DNA of 64,000 nt from an uncultured Eubacteriales bacterium. Lineage in GTDB: Bacteria > Bacillota > Clostridia > Peptostreptococcales > Anaerovoracaceae. The stretch is taken from NCBI GenBank assembly GCA_902786355.1, contig CADABZ010000006.1, positions 165,531 to 229,530 of the forward strand, written 5' to 3'. Numbering within the stretch: the stretch's first letter is position 1; each line of letters opens with the position of its first letter. Under the pieces are notes generated by a model that worked only from the letters and a program-made list of their open reading frames with translations, ran no database searches and was not told the DNA's origin. Position numbers and translations under genes: made by a program. This document shows positions 19,713 through 28,900 of this stretch, one piece after another.

Positions 19713-20588
19713 ATGCATCTTAACAACAGAAGAAGCAGAGAGGACAGGCCGGTACTGGCGATCTGCTATGATTTCGATAAAACTCTGTCGCCGGACAACA
19801 TGCAGGCGCAGGGTTATCTCCAGGCCATCAACTATGAGAATCAGAATGAGTTCTGGGCGCAGACCAATGAGATGGCATGCAGCCATGAGATGGATTCGAC
19901 GCTTGCGTGGATGTATCTGATGCTCACAGGCGCGAGAGGCAAGGAGATTTTCAGGAGAGACATGCTCGAAAGCTACGGCTCGCGGGTCGAGCTTTATGAT
20001 GGCGTAAAAGACTGGTTCGGCCGCATGAGGCGGTATGGGGAAGAGCGCGGGATCACCGTTGAGCACTATATCATTTCGTCGGGACTGAGAGAGATGATCG
20101 AGGGGACAGAGGTCGCAGGCGAATTTGAGAAGATCTACGCCAGCTCGTTTTATTATGATGAGACGGGCGTCGCAGTGTGGCCGGCGCAGGTAGTGAATTT
20201 TACCAGCAAGACGCAGTTCCTGTTCCGGATCTCAAAAGGTGTGCTGGATATCAACGACGACGCGGTCAATGATTATTTCCCGGCGGACCAGATGCGCATC
20301 CCGTTCAGAAATATGGTGTATATCGGGGACAGTGATACCGACATTCCGTGCATGAAGCTTGTCAATTCTTACGGCGGGCACTCGATAGGGGTGTATGATC
20401 CGAAGACGGGCAGCAAGGACCGCGTCCACAAGATGATAAGAGAGAACAGGATCAGGTATTTTGCGCCGGCGGATTATACGGAAGGTTCGGAGCTCGACCG
20501 GCTGCTTCAGATGATCCTGGATAAAACAGCGGCGGCGGAAAAGCTCGAGGAAACCTATTACAGCAAGCTCAGAGAGGGCGCGCAGTAA
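19713..20588 (+). CDS. HAD-superfamily phosphatase
   Basis: This 291-residue cytoplasmic protein has all four HAD motifs. Motif I is Y-D-F-D-K-T-L near residue 19, with the nucleophilic Asp. Motif II is I-S-S-G near residue 122. The motif III lysine lies in F-T-S-K-T-Q near residue 168. Motif IV is Y-I-G-D-S-D-T-D near residue 208. A helical cap domain lies between motifs I and II. The substrate is unknown. The ATG is preceded by AGAGGT. The gene lies 83 bp upstream of the DUF1653/UPF0158 gene on the same strand, with a 34-bp tandem repeat straddling its stop codon in between, so the two may be cotranscribed. Confidence 0.85.
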   Translation: MHLNNRRSREDRPVLAICYDFDKTLSPDNMQAQGYLQAINYENQNEFWAQTNEMACSHEMDSTLAWMYLMLTGARGKEIFRRDMLESYGSRVELYDGVKDWFGRMRRYGEERGITVEHYIISSGLREMIEGTEVAGEFEKIYASSFYYDETGVAVWPAQVVNFTSKTQFLFRISKGVLDINDDAVNDYFPADQMRIPFRNMVYIGDSDTDIPCMKLVNSYGGHSIGVYDPKTGSKDRVHKMIRENRIRYFAPADYTEGSELDRLLQMILDKTAAAEKLEETYYSKLREGAQ

Positions 20589-20660
20589 TCGAAAGCGCCG
20601 CTCAGCACAGCGCGCGCAGTAATCGAAAGCGCTGCTCAATACGAGGTGCGCGCAAATAGC
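20577..20660. repeat. 34-bp tandem repeat straddling the HAD stop codon
   Basis: GCGCGCAGTAATCGAAAGCG occurs at the gene end, where CAG-TAA is the last codon and stop, and again 34 bp later, followed by a third degenerate copy near 20648. The stop codon is therefore copied into the spacer. Confidence 0.8.
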
Positions 20661-20670
20661 AGGTGATAAT

Positions 20671-21360
20671 ATGGAAAACAGATTCAGCGCCGGTGACATA
20701 GTGCAGCATTTCAAGCGCGAGATGCTTTCCGAGGAGGAACGCCGGAGTCAGAAATATTTATACGAAATAGTCGGAACAGCGACGCACAGTGAGACCGGAG
20801 ATCCAATGATGGTGTACAGGCCGCTTTATGGCGACGGCGGGATGTACGTGCGCCCGCTTGAGATGTTTCTGAGCGAAGTCGATCACGAGAAGTATCCTGA
20901 TGTGAAGCAGCACTTCAGATTCGAGAAGTTGGCGAGCGTTCCACTGAACATCGTTGTGGAAGCAGTAGACATGGCATCCCTTGAGGGCGTGATGTATCTG
21001 GACATAGAGAAGCCGGAGATCGTGGCTGTGCCGGAGGATTATTCTCTCTACGATGTGGCGGAGCTCGAAGAGCTTGAGAAGAAGATCGGGGCCGGATACG
21101 GGAGCCGATATTTCAGGCTTCCTGAGCAGCATGATGTCAACGACCAGAGGATCATGAAGAATTTTGCGGAGGCTCTGCCTGATGGCCCGGCAAAAGACGA
21201 TGTGTGTTCGTCCATTGGCGGCAGGGGCACTGTCAGACGTTTCAGAGACAGTCTTGAGCGATGCGGACTGAAGCAGGAGTGGGAAGCTTACAGACAGGAA
21301 GCATACATTCAGATAGCAAGAGACTGGTGTGAGAAGAACGGCATCAGGTACACTGAGTAG
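20671..21360 (+). CDS. DUF1653-UPF0158 two-domain protein
   Basis: This 229-residue protein has no assigned function. Residues about 1-75 match DUF1653: a conserved G-D-I-V-Q-H-F-K start, a Y-R-P-L-Y-G central motif and R-P-L-E-M-F at the end. Residues about 90-229 resemble UPF0158, with a Y-F-R-L-P-E segment and the C-terminal A-R-D-W-C-E-K-N-G-I motif. The ATG has a GCAGGTGA site upstream. A strong terminator follows 25 bp after the stop, so this is the last gene of its transcript. The domain assignments are from pattern memory. Confidence 0.75.
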   Translation: MENRFSAGDIVQHFKREMLSEEERRSQKYLYEIVGTATHSETGDPMMVYRPLYGDGGMYVRPLEMFLSEVDHEKYPDVKQHFRFEKLASVPLNIVVEAVDMASLEGVMYLDIEKPEIVAVPEDYSLYDVAELEELEKKIGAGYGSRYFRLPEQHDVNDQRIMKNFAEALPDGPAKDDVCSSIGGRGTVRRFRDSLERCGLKQEWEAYRQEAYIQIARDWCEKNGIRYTE

Positions 21361-21384
21361 GAAACAGATAAGATAGATAATGAA

Positions 21385-21421
21385 GATGGCAGCGTCAGGA
21401 AGACGCTGCCATCATTTTTTT
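21385..21421 (+). terminator. Strong terminator after the DUF1653 gene
   Basis: GATGGCAGCGTC (21385-21396) pairs perfectly with GACGCTGCCATC (21402-21413) around a 5-nt loop, followed by ATTTTTTTC. Confidence 0.93.
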
Positions 21422-21438
21422 CAGCTGCCAGCAGGGAG

Positions 21439-21622
21439 TATGTAAAGCGCACTTTACGTTTGAGATACCGGAAGCAGTATGTAAAGCCTACTTTACGTTT
21501 GAGATACTGGGGACGGTATGTAAAGCGCACTTTACGTATTGAGATACCGGGATAGGTATGTAAAGCGCGCTTTACGTTTGAAATACCCGCAGCGTTATGT
21601 AAAGAAGACTTTACATAACCGG
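21439..21622. repeat. 39-bp tandem repeat with a GTAAAG/CTTTAC dyad, five units
   Basis: Units start at 21439, 21478, 21517, 21557 and 21596. The consensus is TATGTAAAGCGCACTTTACG followed by TTTGAGATACCGG. Each unit holds the inverted repeat GTAAAG-N4-CTTTAC. The array lies between the terminator and the promoter of the first island adhesin. A sixth solitary unit lies before the next adhesin gene. Confidence 0.9.
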
Positions 21623-21750
21623 TTTCCTTTGACGCTTTCCCTTAAATGGGGCAGGGAAAGACCTCAGGTAATCAGATTTCATTTCATTACTGCTTTTTAT
21701 ACCCGTGACTTTCACTTTGTGACATTTTAAGGGGATTTTTGCACCATTAA

Positions 21751-21779
21751 TTGAGCTTATGTATTTTTTATGGTACAAT
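21751..21779 (+). promoter_or_regulatory. Predicted promoter of the thioester adhesin gene
   Basis: TTGAGC (21751-21756) and TACAAT (21774-21779) are spaced 17 bp apart, about 50 bp before the chosen ATG. Confidence 0.65.
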
Positions 21780-21829
21780 AAATCCAAATAGATGTTAACG
21801 CTGTTAGCTGAATAAAGCGGGTGAGAGAG

Positions 21830-24800
21830 ATGAGTAGAAATACTGCATACAGGTTATTCAGGACAGTGACAGTTGCATTCCTGCTGCTGCTGATGTCAGC
21901 AGCGCTGATCTATGCCGAAGGTGAGAGAGCGACTTTCAATACAGGCTCTGCAGTCCGCTCAGCCTGGACACAGCTTGCCGGGAGCAGGGATAACGTAACT
22001 GCCATCAAACAGTACAAGGGGAGCTCGGTTCCCGAAGGAGTGGAAAGTGTTATAGTTTCTGCGTCCAGTTCAGAGACCCCTATATATTCATGGTTCAGTG
22101 ACGGGGTCATCTATTACTGGTCGGAAGACACACATCCTTATACCAACAAGGATGCAAGCTACATGTTCAATGGGTTCGCTAAAGCGACTGTGATCGATAC
22201 CGCACCATTCGATACTTCCAGAACTGAGGATATGGAAGCAATGTTCGCACGCTGCTCAAGCGTCAGGAAGCTTGACGTCAGCGGCTTTGATACGACACGG
22301 GTCAAGTGCATGTACTGCATGTTCATCTACGATTCGGCACTCGAAGAACTGGATGTCAGCCATTTCAATACGACCAATACCACCAGCACCTCTGATGAAA
22401 ACTACGGAAGTCTCTGCGGCATGTTCCTCGGCTGCGCAAGCCTGACAAAACTCGATTTGACAAGTTTTGACATGACGAGGACCTCATGGCCATATCATAC
22501 TCAGAACATGTTCCCTGGCTGCACGGCACTGGAAAAGCTGCTTCTTGGACCGAATGTAAGGTTCAACTCATATACAGCACTCAGCGGAAGCTGGACGCAC
22601 GTGGAAGATGGCCTGACACTTTCCGGCAATCAGCTGACAAGCGGATATAATGCTGCGAACAGTCTGGCGTATTCTGGCACCTGGATCAGGAACATGCCTG
22701 AGGGCCACTACTACCGTACCGACGGAAGTCTCGGGCAGGAGAATATGTGGGAGGTCCACAGCCCCGGTGAAAAGTTCAAGGGCTACTGCCTCAACCTCAA
22801 CAGATTCGGAGTAGGTGAAGAGCTTGACAGGATCGTTGCAGAAAACGACACAGAAATAGTTAAACTCCTCTGCACAGAAGATCAGGGAAGCGTGCATGGT
22901 TATGAGCCGCTAGGGTCTTCGATGAGAGAAGCACTTATAACACTCATCTACTACGGATGGCCTAACGATGCTGCCGGGATAAAAGACAGATACGGGCTCA
23001 CAGATGAGGAGTATATGGAGATCACACAGAACGCCGTATGGGATTTTACCGACAGATATGACGAGCCTGCCGGACCAACTCTGTATACGGGCAATATGCT
23101 TTCTGCGTATAACGAGCTTGTTGCGCAGCGCTATTCAGGTATAGACGGCGAATATACGCTTTTCCTGTACAAGTCATGGGATCCGTCCAAGCAGAATCTC
23201 CTGTCTATTATGGGCGTGGATGATCAGATCTACGGCGGAGTTTGCATCAGAAAGCAGGATGCAAGCGGCTCAGAAAATCTTGCCGGAGCACAGTTCACCA
23301 TCTATGACGAAGACGGCAATGAAGTAGAAACTATAGAAACAAGTGCCAACGGAACAGCTTACGCCTGCCGGACCGACCATTCGAAGGGCCTTCCGGTTGG
23401 CAAATACACAGTCAAAGAGACAAAACCGCCTGCAGGATATGAGCTGTCTGACTGGGTATATCACTTTGAGATCACCGAGCCGAATATCATAGTGACAGAA
23501 GGCTGGCGTCAGAAGGGCGATGACCAGATAACCGAAGAGATGATCTACTTCGATGACAAGGATGAGACTTACAAGGGCGGCGGAGTAGCCATCACCAAGA
23601 AGGCATCATCTGGCAAGATGCTTGTAGGAGCAGAGTTCGAGATCAGGGATTCTGAAGACAATGTTGTGAAGACACTTGTAACCAATAATGCAGGAGTCGC
23701 AGCTACAGGCAAACAGGATCTTCCGCTCGGAACATATACGATCACTGAGACAAAAGCACCGGAAGGGTATAAGCTGGCGGATCCGGCGAGCCAGACGGTT
23801 GAAGTGACCGAGAATATGAAGCTTTACACGCTGACTTTTACTGACGAGGCTAAGAAGGGAAGCATCACGCTTGAGGCTCACAAGACACTGGATACTGAGG
23901 GACAGGAACTTGAGGCAGGTCAGTTCACATTCCAGCTCACAGACGCACGCGGGAATGTCCTTCAGGAGAAGACCAATGATGCAGATGGAAATGTAGTATT
24001 CGATACTATCACTTATACTCCTTCAGATCTCGGATACGTGAATTATCATATTTCAGAAGTGATCGGCGATACCTCACAGATCAGATATGACAGACACGAG
24101 GAAGATGTGACTGTGACGATCTATGATGATGGAAGCGATACTCTCCAGTGCACAGCTATCTATGACAGTGACGGAGCTGAGTTCGTGAACTCATCGAAGG
24201 TCATCAAACATAAAGTCCAGTTCATGAAGAAGAAACTGAACTCAGACAAGCAGATCCCGGGAGCAACGCTTCAGCTCCTCGATCAGGCAAAACGAGTGAT
24301 CGAAAGCTGGGAGAGCGACGGGACGCCGCATGAGATCGAGCTCGAACCGGGCAAATACATACTCAGGGAGATCACTTCACCGAAGGGATATTATAAGAGA
24401 TCAGATCTCAAGATAGAGATAACTGAGGAAGGCAAGATCATCTGCAGTGATGAGAACGCTGTAGATGAAGCGGTGACCGGGATCAATATCTATGACAGTA
24501 CAGTTTCATCGACAGGCATCAAATTCCGCAAGACAGATGCGGAAACAGGAAGCCCGCTTGAGGATGCCGAGTTCATCCTCAAGGGAACCGATGAATACAA
24601 CAAGGATTATTCCAAGTCTGTTACAAGTGGTATTGACGGAATCATCACATTTGAGGACCTTGAGACCGGGACATACGAACTGACTGAAACGAAAGCTCCG
24701 GCCGGCTACACCTCGGAGGATAGTCCGTGGACGCTCGATATCAATGTCAACAAAGCCATCTCCAGGACAGAGAATATCGATGACACCGGAGAAGCTTCAG

Positions 24801-25798
24801 GCACATACCCGTCAAATCTGTCCAGGGCAGATACGATCACAGTTCCGGGAAATCCTGAGAAGATCCACGTAGCTCTCAGATATCAGACTGAGGACGGATG
24901 CGATTATCTGCTCCTCCGGGATGCAAACGGTGATGTCATCAAAGAAGATGCCGATGGCAACCAGATAGGTGATGCAAACGGCTATATCTGGGGCGGTCTT
25001 GAAGCAGATAAAATCACAGATCTGGAATTCGATCTCGCAGGAGACACAGTCACATTTGACTTCAACTCAGACCCTGCACTGGAGTGCTACGGATACTACG
25101 CAGTCGTCACGACCGATCCGGTGATAACTGTTACTAACAGCAAGGGTGAAGTGGTCGAACTCGATGACGAGGGCCTGTATGACCTTCCTAACAAGCAGAA
25201 AGAAAAAGCCGGAACAACTGCAGAGATCAAAGTCTCCAAGATCCTCAAAGGCAGAGGATGGCAGGATGGCGACAGCTTTACTTTTGAGCTGACAGCAGGC
25301 GATACAACATTCCCTCTGCCTGAGACCTGTGAGGTCACAGTGACTGACGGCAAGGAAGTGTCATTCGGCAAAATGACATACGATACCGAAGGGATCTACA
25401 CCTACATCATCAAAGAAAAGCAGGGTGATCTCGAGAATATGACATATGACACAGAAGAGCACATCGTCAAAGTAAGAGTCGAAGATAAAGATCAGGATCT
25501 CACTCTGGATGCGGAAGTCCTATACCAGGACAGCGAATCCGAGACATCTGCTACTATCACTAATACATACAAGAATAAAAAGCAGGAAGAGGAGGAAGAG
25601 AAAGAAGAGCATCACGACAATAAGGATAAAAAAGACAAGCACGATACACAGGAAAAATATGACGCTGGAACTGCCAAAACGGTGAAGAACAGTGTCAAGA
25701 CCGGCGATGAGACCAATGCAGGCCTCTGGCTGGGAGTGGCATTTGCCGCAGCTGTGGCTCTTGCAGGCGCAGTGATCTACCGCAGACGCAGACACTGA
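21830..25798 (+). CDS. Thioester-domain adhesin with BspA-like and SpaA repeats
   Basis: This 1322-residue cell-wall adhesin starts at the ATG at 21830, with GGGTGAG upstream; an in-frame GTG at 21821 is less well placed. Order of parts: signal peptide (residues 1-29); BspA-like DUF285 repeats (about 115-250, F-D-T-S-x-x-x-x-M-E-A-M-F pattern); a thioester domain with C320 in G-Y-C-L-N-L and Q400 in the T-Q-N-A-V-W motif; four SpaA modules (about 470-980, each with an E-T-K-A-P-x-G-Y-like motif); a pilin isopeptide-linker module (about 1132-1244); a Lys/Glu-rich spacer; and a sorting signal S-V-K-T-G-D, hydrophobic helix and R-R-R-R-H tail. In known members the Cys-Gln thioester reacts with host proteins; here that is inferred from the motif pair. 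Confidence 0.92.
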   Translation: MSRNTAYRLFRTVTVAFLLLLMSAALIYAEGERATFNTGSAVRSAWTQLAGSRDNVTAIKQYKGSSVPEGVESVIVSASSSETPIYSWFSDGVIYYWSEDTHPYTNKDASYMFNGFAKATVIDTAPFDTSRTEDMEAMFARCSSVRKLDVSGFDTTRVKCMYCMFIYDSALEELDVSHFNTTNTTSTSDENYGSLCGMFLGCASLTKLDLTSFDMTRTSWPYHTQNMFPGCTALEKLLLGPNVRFNSYTALSGSWTHVEDGLTLSGNQLTSGYNAANSLAYSGTWIRNMPEGHYYRTDGSLGQENMWEVHSPGEKFKGYCLNLNRFGVGEELDRIVAENDTEIVKLLCTEDQGSVHGYEPLGSSMREALITLIYYGWPNDAAGIKDRYGLTDEEYMEITQNAVWDFTDRYDEPAGPTLYTGNMLSAYNELVAQRYSGIDGEYTLFLYKSWDPSKQNLLSIMGVDDQIYGGVCIRKQDASGSENLAGAQFTIYDEDGNEVETIETSANGTAYACRTDHSKGLPVGKYTVKETKPPAGYELSDWVYHFEITEPNIIVTEGWRQKGDDQITEEMIYFDDKDETYKGGGVAITKKASSGKMLVGAEFEIRDSEDNVVKTLVTNNAGVAATGKQDLPLGTYTITETKAPEGYKLADPASQTVEVTENMKLYTLTFTDEAKKGSITLEAHKTLDTEGQELEAGQFTFQLTDARGNVLQEKTNDADGNVVFDTITYTPSDLGYVNYHISEVIGDTSQIRYDRHEEDVTVTIYDDGSDTLQCTAIYDSDGAEFVNSSKVIKHKVQFMKKKLNSDKQIPGATLQLLDQAKRVIESWESDGTPHEIELEPGKYILREITSPKGYYKRSDLKIEITEEGKIICSDENAVDEAVTGINIYDSTVSSTGIKFRKTDAETGSPLEDAEFILKGTDEYNKDYSKSVTSGIDGIITFEDLETGTYELTETKAPAGYTSEDSPWTLDINVNKAISRTENIDDTGEASGTYPSNLSRADTITVPGNPEKIHVALRYQTEDGCDYLLLRDANGDVIKEDADGNQIGDANGYIWGGLEADKITDLEFDLAGDTVTFDFNSDPALECYGYYAVVTTDPVITVTNSKGEVVELDDEGLYDLPNKQKEKAGTTAEIKVSKILKGRGWQDGDSFTFELTAGDTTFPLPETCEVTVTDGKEVSFGKMTYDTEGIYTYIIKEKQGDLENMTYDTEEHIVKVRVEDKDQDLTLDAEVLYQDSESETSATITNTYKNKKQEEEEEKEEHHDNKDKKDKHDTQEKYDAGTAKTVKNSVKTGDETNAGLWLGVAFAAAVALAGAVIYRRRRH

Positions 25799-25837
25799 CG
25801 TGGCTCAAAGTATAGATGTGCACTTAGCTGCTAGTGG

Positions 25838-25877
25838 TATGTAAAACGTGCTTTACGTTTTAGACAGCAGAAGCCAT
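25838..25877. repeat. Solitary 39-bp dyad unit before the second island adhesin
   Basis: TATGTAAAACGTGCTTTACG matches the 39-bp units at 21439-21622. It lies about 40 bp after the stop of one adhesin and about 125 bp before the start of the next. Confidence 0.75.
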
Positions 25878-25962
25878 ATGTGGGGACATCCGGCATCTGT
25901 TATACAAATATAAATAATTATTGGCCGTTTTTTCAAAAGACGATTTTCAGCGGGGGTATATT

Positions 25963-28900
25963 ATGAAAAACCGTTTAATTAAAACTGCGTTGGGGCTGGT
26001 CTTGGCAATTGCCATGACTTTTGTGCCAATAATGTGCAGTTATGCTGTAATTGTTACAGCATTTACAGGAGATGCTGCAGCTGAAAGTGTTGAAAAAACC
26101 GAAGCTGATACAGATATCTCAGAAGATAATGAGGAGCAGCCTTATGTCGATCCGGATAGCACGGATTCATCTGTTTCTGATGAACAGGAAACAGAAGAAG
26201 AGGTAGTGGCCGATGAGCCTGTAGAAGCAGACTCAGAAGCAGACTCAGACATAGAGGCTGAGACAGACACTTCTGATGAGACTGCAGAGTCCACTGAGGA
26301 AGCTTCCGAGGAAGAAGTGCCTGCAGAAACTGAAGAACAGCAGCAAGAAGAAGCTGAGCCTGAAGACATAAGGACAGAGTATGTATACCAGGGCAATGGC
26401 GTCAAGGTGACGGCTGTTCTGGATGATCCGGAAGCGATCCCGGATGATGCTGAACTCGTAGCTAAGCCGGTTACTAAGAAATCCGGTGAATACGATTATG
26501 ATGCCTATATGGATGCTCTCAACAGAGGATCCGATTCTTCGTATGACGAGAATAACACACTCCTCTATGATTTGGCTTTCATCAAAGACGGTGTTGAACT
26601 TCAGCCGACAACAGGTAAAGTGTCGGTTTCTTTCGAATTCCTTGATTCACAGCTTTCAGAATCACTTGGCGCTGAGAAATCCTCTGACGTTAATGTCATT
26701 CATCTCCCTCTTACAGATACAGTTAAAGAAAAATATGATACAACAGCCGACGCTAAGAACATCAGCGCCGATGACATTATAGTTGAAGAAGTTACAAAAT
26801 CAGAAAACGGTCTTGCTGTCAGCGTCAAGAACGAGAAGGTAAGATTCCAGACGAGCGACTTCTCAGTTTTCGCGTATACAGTGGATTTTGAGTACACCGA
26901 TCCAGAGACCGGTAAAGTTTACACTTATAATCTTGAGGGTGCTGGTTCAATCACACTCAAGGAACTTGTAGTGATACTCGGTATAACAAGCAAGGAAAAA
27001 GCCGATGATTTCATCAAGAATGTTGATGATGTTAAATTCAGCAACGAGGATCTTGTCAAGGTTGAGAACACGCGCCTGAAAGGATGGGTACTTAAATCAC
27101 TTGCTCCGTTCAGCAGCGAAGAACTTCTTACCATTACTATGAAGGACGGAACAGTCATTCTGGTAAAAGTAACTGATGCTCAAACGGCTCCAACCAGTTC
27201 TGATCTTAGTAATTTCCTTTCAAGTGTTGAAATAAGTGCACCTAAAGATGAAAACGGAAAATACAAAATTGTTCCGGGTGAAAATTATCTTATCGATTTA
27301 AGTTTTATCGAAAGCAGTACAACCTATCAGTTTCCTAATGATGGGTCAGCTATGACTTATACGTTGCCAGATGGTCTTGATGTAATAAATCATAGCGGGA
27401 CGTTTCCTATCAAGGTAAGAGATGGCGGCCAGACATATACTGTAAATGGAAATACTTACAGCTTACAAAATGGTGTACTTACAGTGCATTTCGCTACTGA
27501 TGATCCAAACTTTTCAAGACTGGCGGCAGCGAGCAACCTCCAATTCGGAATTGAGATGGAGGGCGGTTTTCGTGAGGATATAACAGAAATTGAATTCAAT
27601 GATCAGATTATTAAAGAATTGGTTGTAGATACTAGCAGCGAAGTAACAGCTTCAAAATCTGCTACTGTTGATACCGATAATGACAAAGTCAATTACACAG
27701 TATCTATTGTTTCTAAGGGAAGAAGCAATAATATCGTAGTAAAAGATACCATCAGTGATCCTGAAGGTGTTTTATCACTAGATGCAAATTCGATCAGTGC
27801 CACATCAAGCACCGGCCAGCCTGTATCAATGACAGGAGGAGCTACTGGGAATAGTTTCACCTATACAATATCTGAAATGAAGAATGGTGAGATAATAACA
27901 TTTACATATAGTGCAGATATTGATGTTTCAAAGATCCCATCTGAAAATGGTAGATACGTTGTTGTTGGTAAAAATAAGATTCAGGTCAATAGTGACGAAG
28001 ATCCTGAGCCGGACACAAAAAATGTCGATTCAGTAATTGACTACACACCTAGTATTAAAAAAGATGGTTCTGTAGTGGGCCCGGATGGAAAGACATTAAC
28101 GTGGACGATTACTGCTAATGAGGCAGCTAAAGTTTCGATGGCAGGTGGAACTATTACCGATACCATCAGAGAGAGTTCAAGACAATACATGACATATTCC
28201 GGTGATGGCATTACCGTAAAGGTGTACAAAGCTGATGGCACCTATGTTGAGACGCGTAATATCGCATGGAATGATCTGGAAGCAAAAACAGACAGCACTT
28301 GGACATATAGAGTACCTGAAAGTGATTCCGGCAACGCATATAAATATGTGATTACCTATACAACAGAAGTAGATACTACTGGCGCTACCACGATTGTTAC
28401 AGTTGAAAATGATGTTCATACAAAACATAAAGATGATCATGGATCCAGTGATGTAACGCCTATAGGTGGAGAAGTTAAACTATATAAAAAGGGTACTGAT
28501 GTTGATCTTGAGAATAAAGAAATAACCTGGGATATATCATTTACAGTTCCTGAAGCTGGCTTAACAAAGGCTGAAGTAACCGACCGCTATCCGTTTGCAA
28601 GTGTTGACGGTGTTAATACTTATGAGGCTTATAAGGAGAACACCGTTAATGTTACAGGACTTTTAGCGGGAGAAGAATATGATGTTGTCATAGATTCAGT
28701 CGCAAAAGCAGTTAAGATTATTTTTTATCGGAATAGTAATAGAACACCTGGACTGAATCCGGGACAACAAAGAACTATACACGTTACACTGAAAACAGAA
28801 ATAAATCAAGATTGGTTGGAAGCTGCCAAAGAAGATGATTACCTTAAGAAGCATACGAATACTGTATGGCTAAATGACGTCATTACAGCTACTGATACTG

